A stretch of DNA of 64,000 nt. Source: Dermatophilaceae bacterium Soc4.6 (lineage in GTDB: Bacteria > Actinomycetota > Actinomycetes > Actinomycetales > Dermatophilaceae). Where the stretch lies: the NCBI GenBank assembly GCA_039889245.1, contig JAZGVH010000002.1, positions 248,001 through 312,000 on the forward strand, read 5' to 3'. Of the stretch, positions 19,389 to 26,693 are shown piece by piece; the stretch's first letter is position 1; every line of letters begins with the position of its first letter. The notes beneath the pieces are model-generated. The model saw nothing but the letters and a program-made list of their open reading frames with translations. It was not told where the DNA came from and did no database searches. The translations under genes were made by a program, and so were the position numbers.

Positions 19389-19411
19389 GGACCCCGCCGG
19401 CGGCGGGGTCC
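19389..19411 (-). terminator. Hairpin terminator of the HNH gene
   Basis: A perfect 10-bp inverted repeat (GGACCCCGCC / GGCGGGGTCC) with a 3-nt loop starts 12 nt downstream of the HNH stop codon. It has no U-tract, as is common for actinobacterial terminators. Confidence 0.55.
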
Positions 19412-19423
19412 GGGACGTGGTCG

Positions 19424-21034
19424 TCAGGACGGCGCGTCGTGCCACGTGACGCCGGTGTCGTCGACCGACGCCACGAAATCACGCTCGTGCACCACCGTGT
19501 GGTGCCGACGACACAACAGGGCCGCGTTGGACAGGACCGTGCCCCCACCCCTCGACCACCACTGCGGATGATGCACGTCGCACCACGTCGCTGGAACCGA
19601 GCACCCCGGATACGTGCAGTGCCGATCCCGCCGCCAGACCACCAACCGCTGCGCCGGACTGAACAACCGCCGTGACCGCCCCAGATCCAGCACCTGCCCC
19701 TGGCTGCCCAGCACCACGGGGATGATCCGCGCGTCGCACGCCATCCGCCGCACCACCCCCGGAGACAGCAGCTCCCCCGAGATGGTGACCCCCGCTCCCC
19801 GCAGCCCCTGCACCAGCGCCTCGTAGTCGATCGTCACCACCACCTGCGCCTTCTCCCCCACAGGCGGCACCGGCCCCCCGCTCTCAGCGCCCGCGGCACC
19901 CCCAGCGCCGGCAGTGACCGCCCGACCGACCAGGTCCAGCAACGCATCCGCCCGTCGCGTCGCCGCCGACCGCGGATCACTCATCTCGCCAGGCTCGAGC
20001 GCCCCGTCAGCCAGTCTGCGCGGGGCCGACAACGCCGACACCGCCGCATCCAGCACCGCCGCGCCCTCCGGATCCAACGTCATCCGGTAGTGCGCCATCC
20101 CCGACTCGCTGCCGCCACCATCCGTGCGTGTCAACCCACGCCCCAGACGCTGGCGCCGCTCCAGGTCCTCCAGATCCCTCACGGGCCTGACGAGCCGCAC
20201 GGCCTGCCGCAACGCTGCCGCCAGCTCGCGCTCGTCGACCCCCCGACAGCGACCACCGCCCGTGGTCACGAGATCCTCTCCAGAATCCGCGCCCTCGTGC
20301 GCGGCGGCACCGTCGGCAGGAGCGGCCGACGACGGCAGGTCGTCGCTCGCCCCCGCGACGAGCCCGGCCACCCACTCCAGCAGGCCCTCCGGGTCTGCCA
20401 CCGTGCGCACCTGCTCCACGAACCGGGTCACCTGTGCCGCCTTGCCCACCGGCAACGCCGTGGACGCGACCGCTGCCGCGACGGCCTGCGACCCCACCCG
20501 TCGCTCGACCACCGCCCGGGCCACCGACACCACCGCCGAGACCTCCCGCACCCCTGGCAGCGGCGCGGCCCGCCCTTCCGCCTGACGCACCCAGTCCACC
20601 ACCGAGAACCCCGCCGCCGACGCCGTTCCGCGCTCGACCACCTCGGTCACCAAGGCAACCTCCGCCGCGGCGAGCAGCGCCCGGGCCCGACCCACCCTGC
20701 CCAGCACCTCACCCAGCCCCGCGTCCCCCAGCCGCCAGACCGGGGCGCCACCCGCGACACCCTGCGTCGACTCCAACCACGCCACGACCTGCCCCCACGC
20801 GTCGTCGGGCACGACACCGTGCGGCGGGGGTGCGGTCCGAGGCTCGGACGAGGCGGGCACCGGACCGGAGGGGAGCCCCTCCCGTCGCCATCCACCGTGC
20901 ACCTGGGACCAGGGTGCAGTCGGACCCAGTCGGCCGGTCACCGCGGACTGCGAGCCCACCGCGCCGGCCGGCGCAGCACCCGAGGACGTCGACACCTCGC
21001 CGCCGCCCTCGACACCCCGCAGGTCCTTGTCCAT
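19424..21034 (-). CDS. HNH endonuclease with DUF222 (13E12 repeat family)
   Basis: This 536-residue protein has an Ala/Arg-rich DUF222 region (about 60-430) and a C-terminal HNH nuclease domain (about 455-515), with CTYPGC, the metal site CDVHH and the closing LLCRRHHTVVHE. These genes occur in many copies in actinobacteria and may be selfish or homing-like; their target is unknown. The ATG lies 6 nt after TAGGTT, so it should be leaderless. It flanks a 5'-truncated HAD gene, which may mark an old rearrangement here. Confidence 0.92.
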   Translation of the reverse strand: MDKDLRGVEGGGEVSTSSGAAPAGAVGSQSAVTGRLGPTAPWSQVHGGWRREGLPSGPVPASSEPRTAPPPHGVVPDDAWGQVVAWLESTQGVAGGAPVWRLGDAGLGEVLGRVGRARALLAAAEVALVTEVVERGTASAAGFSVVDWVRQAEGRAAPLPGVREVSAVVSVARAVVERRVGSQAVAAAVASTALPVGKAAQVTRFVEQVRTVADPEGLLEWVAGLVAGASDDLPSSAAPADGAAAHEGADSGEDLVTTGGGRCRGVDERELAAALRQAVRLVRPVRDLEDLERRQRLGRGLTRTDGGGSESGMAHYRMTLDPEGAAVLDAAVSALSAPRRLADGALEPGEMSDPRSAATRRADALLDLVGRAVTAGAGGAAGAESGGPVPPVGEKAQVVVTIDYEALVQGLRGAGVTISGELLSPGVVRRMACDARIIPVVLGSQGQVLDLGRSRRLFSPAQRLVVWRRDRHCTYPGCSVPATWCDVHHPQWWSRGGGTVLSNAALLCRRHHTVVHERDFVASVDDTGVTWHDAPS

Positions 21035-21040
21035 GACCTC

Positions 21041-21046
21041 AACCTA
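21041..21046 (-). promoter_or_regulatory. -10 hexamer of the HNH gene (leaderless type)
   Basis: Minus-strand TAGGTT, 6 nt before the ATG at 21034. A TTGTAC 19 nt further upstream may be the -35 and overlaps the direct repeat at 21067-21082. Confidence 0.5.
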
Positions 21047-21066
21047 GACGCGACCACTGACAGGGG

Positions 21067-21082
21067 TACAAGTTCTACAAGT
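21067..21082. repeat. Direct repeat TACAAGT in the HNH promoter
   Basis: TACAAGT occurs twice, separated by 2 nt (21067-21073 and 21076-21082), just upstream of the HNH -10 box. The surrounding 60 bp are clearly poorer in GC than the rest of the window. It could be an operator or simply promoter DNA. Confidence 0.35.
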
Positions 21083-21133
21083 CATCCAAATCAATTGCTA
21101 CAGAACGGACTTCAGTCACTCGAGCCCCATCGC

Positions 21134-21472
21134 TCACAGGTCGCCACCAGCGCCGCCGGTCAGGAGGAAGCCAGCGAGCCGGTCGCTGCGGGTGAAGAGA
21201 TGAGCCCGCAGACCCAGCCGGGCCGCCGTCTCGACATTGGCTGGCGTGTCGTCGACGAACGAGCACTGCGAGGGCTCGGCCCCGAGCTGTCGGCAGGCGG
21301 GCTCGATGGCCTGGGGGTCGGGTTTGGCCACACCCAGCTCGGAGCTGCTCACGACGACGTCGAAGACGTCGTCGAGCCCCAGCTGGCGCAAGTCCGCGCG
21401 AAGTCGGCTGGTCGCGTTGGCCAGCGACGCGATCCGCGCACGGACCCCGAGCCGGTGCCTGCCGACCCAGCC
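21134..21472 (-). pseudogene. 5'-truncated HAD-superfamily hydrolase remnant
   Basis: The minus strand encodes about 112 residues that align in outline with the C-terminal two thirds of HAD-IA hydrolases: SLANATSRLRADL, then LGLDDVFDVVVSSSELGVAK, PDP and the motif IV region FVDDTPANVETAARLGL. The N-terminal motif I with the nucleophilic aspartate is missing. An in-frame TAG closes the frame at 21473-21475, and the only start codon inside is a TTG at 21391. It therefore cannot encode an active enzyme. It sits between the HNH gene and the serB promoter. Confidence 0.7.
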
Positions 21473-21473
21473 C

Positions 21474-21479
21474 TAGGCT
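21474..21479 (+). promoter_or_regulatory. -10 hexamer of serB (leaderless type)
   Basis: TAGGCT ends 6 nt before the GTG at 21486. The box is within the palindrome CAGCCCTAGGCTG. Confidence 0.5.
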
Positions 21480-21485
21480 GGGGGC

Positions 21486-22754
21486 GTGACCGAGGGCCCC
21501 GCTCGACCCCCCCTGCCCTACGAGGAGTCCGACGAGGAGACCCTCCTCGTGACCGTCTCCGGCGACGACCGCCCGGGGGTCACCAGTGCGCTGTTCGACG
21601 CCATCGCCGCGATCGGCGCGCAGGTGCTCGACCTCGAGCAGGTCGTCGTGCGAGACCATCTCACCCTCGGCATCCTCCTCGCCGCCGGAGAGCGGACGGC
21701 GCAGGTCGAGGCAGTGGTCCGCCGGGTCGGCGAGTCGCTGGGGATGAAGGTGCGGGTGCGCCACGGCTCGGGCGACTCGACCCGCCGCCGCACGGGGCGC
21801 GCAGCCGTCACCGTGCTGGCCTCGCCCCTGACCGCCGACGTCGTCTCCGCCCTCACCGCCCGCATCGCGGCGCACGGCGCCAACATCGACCGCATCCGCC
21901 GCCTGTCGCGCTACCCCGTCACCACCGTCGAGCTCGACATCTCCGGCGCCGACCTGCCCAGCCTGCGGCGCGAACTCTCGCTCGAGGCGGCCGCCCTCGG
22001 CGTCGACGTCGCCGTCTCCCCCGCCGGGCTCGCCCGACGCGGCCGGCGGCTGGTGGTGATGGACGTCGACTCGACCCTGATCCAGCAGGAGGTCATCGAG
22101 ATGCTCGCGGCGTATGCCGGTCGCGAGGCCGAGGTGGCCGCCGTCACCGCCCGCGCGATGGCCGGTGAGCTCGACTTCGCCGAGTCGCTGCGCGAGCGGG
22201 TGCGGGCCCTCGAGGGCCTGGACGCCTCGGTGCTCGACCGGGTGCGCGAGGCCGTCGTCCTCACCCCGGGCGCCCGCACGCTGGTGCGCACCCTCAAGCG
22301 TCTGGGCTTCACGGTGGCCCTGGTCTCGGGTGGCTTCATCGAGATCGTCGGCCCGATCGCCGCCGAGCTCAACATCGACCACGCCGAGGCCAACCGCCTC
22401 GAGATCGTCGACGGCCGGCTCACCGGCCGGGTCGTCGGCGACATCGTCGACCGGGCCGGGAAGGCCCGCGCCCTGCGTCGCTTCGCGGACGAGGCGGGCC
22501 TGCCACTGTCGCGCACCGTCGCCATCGGCGACGGGGCGAACGACCTCGACATGCTCGGGACGGCGGGCCTCGGCGTCGCCTTCAACGCCAAGCCCGTCGT
22601 CCGGGCGCAGGCCGACACCGCCGTCAACGTCCCCTACCTCGACGCCGTCCTGTTCCTGCTCGGCATCACCCGCGAAGAGGTCGAGGAGGCCGACGACCTC
22701 GACGGCACGCCGACACCCGCTCCGGTGACGCCGCGTCCCCTGCCCGGCGGCTGA
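21486..22754 (+). CDS. serB: Phosphoserine phosphatase
   Basis: SerB hydrolyses O-phosphoserine, the last step of serine synthesis. The 422-residue protein has N-terminal ACT-type regulatory regions (about 15-175; LLVTVSGDDRPGVTSALFDA) and a HAD phosphatase domain with the nucleophile motif VVMDVDSTLIQQEVIEML (about 195-212), motif II LVSGGF and motif IV IGDGANDLDML (about 348-358). Serine may bind the ACT regions, as in mycobacterial SerB2. It has its own promoter and ends 16 nt before cphB. Confidence 0.95.
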   Translation: MTEGPARPPLPYEESDEETLLVTVSGDDRPGVTSALFDAIAAIGAQVLDLEQVVVRDHLTLGILLAAGERTAQVEAVVRRVGESLGMKVRVRHGSGDSTRRRTGRAAVTVLASPLTADVVSALTARIAAHGANIDRIRRLSRYPVTTVELDISGADLPSLRRELSLEAAALGVDVAVSPAGLARRGRRLVVMDVDSTLIQQEVIEMLAAYAGREAEVAAVTARAMAGELDFAESLRERVRALEGLDASVLDRVREAVVLTPGARTLVRTLKRLGFTVALVSGGFIEIVGPIAAELNIDHAEANRLEIVDGRLTGRVVGDIVDRAGKARALRRFADEAGLPLSRTVAIGDGANDLDMLGTAGLGVAFNAKPVVRAQADTAVNVPYLDAVLFLLGITREEVEEADDLDGTPTPAPVTPRPLPGG

Positions 22755-22758
22755 CGCA

Positions 22759-22764
22759 TAGGGT
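22759..22764 (+). promoter_or_regulatory. -10 hexamer of cphB-cphA (leaderless type)
   Basis: TAGGGT ends 6 nt before the ATG at 22771. Confidence 0.5.
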
Positions 22765-22770
22765 TGGGCG

Positions 22771-23682
22771 ATGGCGACACGGAAGGCCCCCAAGCCCCGC
22801 CCCCGCACCCTGCTGGTGATCGGTGGCGCCGAGGACAAGGTCGGCACCTCGACCATCCTCAAGCGCTTCGTCAGGCTCGCGGGCGGCCGGTCCTCGCGCA
22901 TCGTCATCGTGCCGACCGCCTCGTCGTTCGTGGACGAGGTCGTCGAGGGATACACGGCCGCCTTCACCCGGCTCACGGCCGGGCCCGACATCCGCGTCGT
23001 GCACGCCACCTCGCGGCAGGAGGCTCACGACCCCGAGCTCGTGGCCCGGCTCGACGACGCGACGGGAGTCTTCCTCTCGGGTGGCAGCCAGCTCAAGCTG
23101 AGCCAGTTCTACCCCGGTACGCCCGTGGGTGCGGCGATGCACGCGGCCTACCAGCGCGGTGCGGTCATCGCGGGCACGTCCGCCGGGGCCTCGATCATGA
23201 GCCGGCACATGATCTCGATGGGCGAGGAGCGGCTCACCCCGCGACAGCGGATGAGCCAGCTCACCGGCGGCCTCGGCTTCATCGACGACATCGTGCTCGA
23301 CCAGCACTTCGACCAGCGAGGCCGCTACGGTCGCCTGATGTCGATCATCGCGAACTCCCCCCACCTGCTCGGGGTGGGCATCGACGAGAACACCGCGGTC
23401 GAGATCCACGACGAGCGGCTCATGACGGTCCTCGGGGCGCGGGCCGTCTTCGTCCTCGACGGGCGGGCCGCCGTGACCGACGCCCCCGACGCGCGTCGCG
23501 GAGCACCGCTGCTCGTCTCGGGCGCCGTGGTCCACACCCTCCCGGCCGGCGCCACCTTCGACCTCAAGCAGGCCACCCTCGTCGGGTTCGTCGAGCGGCA
23601 CCAGGACAAGGACGCCGGCAGCGCGTCGGCCCGGGAGCGCACGCCCGCCGCCACCACGACCCTCACGACCGCAACCAGCTGA
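22771..23682 (+). CDS. cphB: Cyanophycinase
   Basis: CphB is a serine-type exopeptidase that releases beta-Asp-Arg dipeptides from cyanophycin. This 303-residue protein has the peptidase S51 fold: LLVIGGAEDKVG at the N-terminus, the FLSGGSQLKL loop, the nucleophile motif AGTSAGASIMS (about residues 132-142) and LDQHFDQRGRYGRL. There is no signal peptide, so it acts in the cytoplasm on stored polymer. It precedes cphA by 35 nt, forming a degradation-synthesis operon that manages a nitrogen and carbon reserve. Confidence 0.94.
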   Translation: MATRKAPKPRPRTLLVIGGAEDKVGTSTILKRFVRLAGGRSSRIVIVPTASSFVDEVVEGYTAAFTRLTAGPDIRVVHATSRQEAHDPELVARLDDATGVFLSGGSQLKLSQFYPGTPVGAAMHAAYQRGAVIAGTSAGASIMSRHMISMGEERLTPRQRMSQLTGGLGFIDDIVLDQHFDQRGRYGRLMSIIANSPHLLGVGIDENTAVEIHDERLMTVLGARAVFVLDGRAAVTDAPDARRGAPLLVSGAVVHTLPAGATFDLKQATLVGFVERHQDKDAGSASARERTPAATTTLTTATS

Positions 23683-23717
23683 ACCCTCGCGTCCGCACCC
23701 ATCCCAGGAGACCCCCC

Positions 23718-26672
23718 GTGGCCGCAGCACGACCCACCCCGACCGGTCCGCCGACCCCGGACGTCAGCATCACCGAGTCCCGGGTGTACCGCGGGCCCAA
23801 CCTGTGGTCCTACGAGCAGGCGATCCACCTCGTCGTCGACCTCGGCGTGCTCGAGGGCTACCCCACCGACACCCTCCCCGGCTTCACCGAGGGGCTGGTC
23901 GCCGCCCTGCCGGGCCTTCACCGCCACAGCTGCTCACGCGGTCATGCCGGTGGCTTCGTCGAGCGGCTCGAGGAGGGCACCTGGCTGGGGCACGTCGCCG
24001 AGCACGTCGCGCTCCAGCTGCAGACCGAGGCCGGGCAGGACCAGCGCCGGGGCAAGACCCGCGCCGTGCGCGGGCGTGCGGGGCACTACAACGTCATCTA
24101 CGGCTTCACCGACGAGACGGTCGGTCTGGCGGCGGGTCGGCTCGCCGTCCGGCTGGTCAACCACCTCGTCGAGCCGGAGGCGGACTTCGACTTCGACATC
24201 GAGCTCGACACCTTCCTGCGCCTCGCGCAGCGCACCGCGTTCGGCCCGTCGACGGCCGCGATCATCGAGGAGGCGGTGAGCCGTGACATCCCCTACTTCC
24301 GGCTCAACAGCGCCTCCCTGGTCCAGCTCGGGCAAGGCGTCCACCAGCAGCGGATCCGGGCCACGATGACCTCGAGGACCGGGGCCCTCGCGGTCGACAT
24401 CGCGAGCGACAAGGACCTGACGGGCACCCTACTGGCGTCGGCCGGGCTCCCCGTCCCCAAGCAGGAGACCGTGCGCACCGTGCAGGGTGCCGTCGAGGCG
24501 GCCCAGCGCATCGGCTTCCCCGTGGTCCTCAAGCCCCTCGACGGCAACCACGGTCGAGGCGTGTGCCTCGACCTCCAGTCGGTCGAGGACGTCGAGAAGG
24601 CGTATGACGTCGCCAAGCCCGAGTCGCGGCGTGGCACCCTCATCGTCGAGTCCTTCGTCACCGGTCGCGACTACCGCTGCCTCATCGTCGGCGGGCACAT
24701 GGTCGCCATCGCCGAGCGCGTGCCGGCCCACGTCATCGGCGACGGGGAGCACACGGTGGCCCAGCTGGTCGAGACCACGAACGCCGATCCACGCCGGGGT
24801 GTGGGCCACGAGAAGGTGCTGACCAAGATCAAGGTCGACGCGGCCGCCCAGGCGGTGCTGGCCGACGCTGGCTGGTCACTCGAGTCGGTGCCGCCCGTCG
24901 GTGAGATGGTCAAGCTCGCCCTGACCGGCAACATGTCGACCGGTGGCATCTCGATCGACCGCACCTTCGACGCCCACCCGGACAACGTCGAGATCGCCGA
25001 GGAGGCCGCCCGCATGGTCGGGCTCGACGTCGCCGGCATCGACTTCATCGCACCCGACATCGCCTCGCCGGTGCGCGAGACGGGCGGAGCGATCTGCGAG
25101 GTCAACGCTGCTCCCGGATTCCGCATGCACACCCACCCGACCGTGGGCGTCCCGCAGTTCGTGGCCAAGCCGGTCGTCGACCTGCTCTTCCCGCCGGGCA
25201 CGCCGTCACGGGTGCCGATCGTCGCGGTGACCGGCACCAACGGGAAGACGACGACCTCGCGGATGATCGCCCACATCTTCAAGGGTCTCGGGCGCAAGGT
25301 CGGCATGACCTCGACCGACGGCATCGTCATCGACGAGCGCCTCGTCATCAGGGCCGACGCCTCGGGCCCGAAGTCGGCCCGGATGGTGCTGCAGAACCCC
25401 CGGGTCGACTTCACCGTCATGGAGGTCGCCCGCGGCGGCATCATCCGCGAGGGTCTTGGCTACGACCGCAACGACGTCGCCGTCGTCACCAACGTCGACG
25501 CCGACCACCTCGGGCTGCGGGGCATCAACACCCTCGAGCAGCTCGCCGCCGTCAAGGCCGTCGTCGTCGAGGCCGTGCCCCGCGACGGCTTCGCCGTGCT
25601 CAACGCCGACGACCCCAACGTGCGCGCGATGCGTCGACGCTGCTCCGGTGAGATCGTGTGGTTCTCCCTGGAGTACCCCGGCAGCGAGAGCCGCGACTTC
25701 ATCGAGAGGGCCTGCCGGCGCGGCGGGCGTGCCGTCGTGCTGGAGCAGACCGAGCGGGGCGACATGATCGTCATCCGCCACGGTCGGCGCAGCATGCAGC
25801 TCGCGTGGACCCACCTGCTCCCCGCGACCTTCGGGGGCACGGCGCGCTTCAACGTCGCCAACGCTCTGGCCGCGACCGGTGCCGCCTTCGCGGCGGGCGC
25901 GCCGCTGCACGACATCCGCCAGGGCCTGCGCACCTTCACGACCAGCTACTACCTGTCCCCCGGACGGATGAACCAGGTCATGATCGGCAACGTCGAGGTC
26001 TTCATCGACTACTGCCACAACGCTGCTGGTATGCGCGCCCTCGGCCAGTTCGTCGATGCCTACGGTCTGCAGCAGGAGGGTCGCTCCGAGCTGAAGATGT
26101 CACGCATCGGCATGATCGGGGCCGCCGGTGACCGCCGCGACGACGACATGCGCGAGCTCGGCGAGGTCGCGGCCAGGCACTTCGACGTCATCGTCGTCCG
26201 CGAGGACCAGCGCCTGCGCGGCCGCGCCACCGGTGAGACCGCCGAGCTCGTCGCCGAGGGGGTGCGCCGGGCGATGGCCGACGGCGCCCGCTGCCGCCAG
26301 GTCGAGACGGTGCTCGACGAGATCACCGCCGTCAGCCACGTCATGGCCCGCGCGAACCCCGGCGACCTCGTGGTGATGTGCGTCGACCAGCACGCCGAGG
26401 TGCTCTCCGAGCTCGAGAGCCGCACGTCGTGGGCCCAGGCCGGGTCGCACAGCGGTCTGCTCGCCGGCGACCCCGACCTCGACCCCGTCGAGCTGTCGCA
26501 GACCGCGAGCACCGAAGGGACCGAGGCCGAGGAGGAGGCGCTCGGCTCGTCGGGCCAGGGGTCGCCGCAGACGACCGACAGCCAGCCCTATCTCGACGAC
26601 GAGCCCCTGCCGAGCGACGGCAAGCGCATCCGCCGCTCGCAGGAGCCGGACCGCGAGTCCGGGATCGTCTAG
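23718..26672 (+). CDS. cphA: Cyanophycin synthetase
   Basis: CphA builds cyanophycin, a poly-Asp chain with Arg side chains, using ATP. The 984-residue protein has three parts. The N domain (about 1-160) begins ITESRVYRGPNLWSY. An ATP-grasp domain follows (about 215-480; VVLKPLDGNHGRGVC, ICEVNAAPGFRMHTHP). The Mur-ligase-like domain (about 490-900) has the P-loop VTGTNGKTTTSRM and NVDADHLGLRGI. An acidic tail of about 60 residues ends the protein. The GTG at 23718 is preceded by AGGAG at 9 nt; the longer open frame upstream is a shadow of cphB. It converges on the CphA-like Mur ligase gene 21 nt away. Confidence 0.95.
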   Translation: MAAARPTPTGPPTPDVSITESRVYRGPNLWSYEQAIHLVVDLGVLEGYPTDTLPGFTEGLVAALPGLHRHSCSRGHAGGFVERLEEGTWLGHVAEHVALQLQTEAGQDQRRGKTRAVRGRAGHYNVIYGFTDETVGLAAGRLAVRLVNHLVEPEADFDFDIELDTFLRLAQRTAFGPSTAAIIEEAVSRDIPYFRLNSASLVQLGQGVHQQRIRATMTSRTGALAVDIASDKDLTGTLLASAGLPVPKQETVRTVQGAVEAAQRIGFPVVLKPLDGNHGRGVCLDLQSVEDVEKAYDVAKPESRRGTLIVESFVTGRDYRCLIVGGHMVAIAERVPAHVIGDGEHTVAQLVETTNADPRRGVGHEKVLTKIKVDAAAQAVLADAGWSLESVPPVGEMVKLALTGNMSTGGISIDRTFDAHPDNVEIAEEAARMVGLDVAGIDFIAPDIASPVRETGGAICEVNAAPGFRMHTHPTVGVPQFVAKPVVDLLFPPGTPSRVPIVAVTGTNGKTTTSRMIAHIFKGLGRKVGMTSTDGIVIDERLVIRADASGPKSARMVLQNPRVDFTVMEVARGGIIREGLGYDRNDVAVVTNVDADHLGLRGINTLEQLAAVKAVVVEAVPRDGFAVLNADDPNVRAMRRRCSGEIVWFSLEYPGSESRDFIERACRRGGRAVVLEQTERGDMIVIRHGRRSMQLAWTHLLPATFGGTARFNVANALAATGAAFAAGAPLHDIRQGLRTFTTSYYLSPGRMNQVMIGNVEVFIDYCHNAAGMRALGQFVDAYGLQQEGRSELKMSRIGMIGAAGDRRDDDMRELGEVAARHFDVIVVREDQRLRGRATGETAELVAEGVRRAMADGARCRQVETVLDEITAVSHVMARANPGDLVVMCVDQHAEVLSELESRTSWAQAGSHSGLLAGDPDLDPVELSQTASTEGTEAEEEALGSSGQGSPQTTDSQPYLDDEPLPSDGKRIRRSQEPDRESGIV

Positions 26673-26693
26673 CCCGTCGCCCAGGACGCCGTC

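Noticed and set aside
19162-19449. 95-codon plus-strand frame in the gap before the HNH gene
   Set aside because: Low-complexity Arg/Ala/Gly sequence that passes through the terminator hairpin and into antisense of the HNH gene; no Shine-Dalgarno or -10 at leaderless spacing.
20090-22168. 692-codon plus-strand frame
   Set aside because: It runs antisense to the HNH gene and then across serB in the wrong frame. It is Arg/Pro/His-rich and has no recognisable domain.
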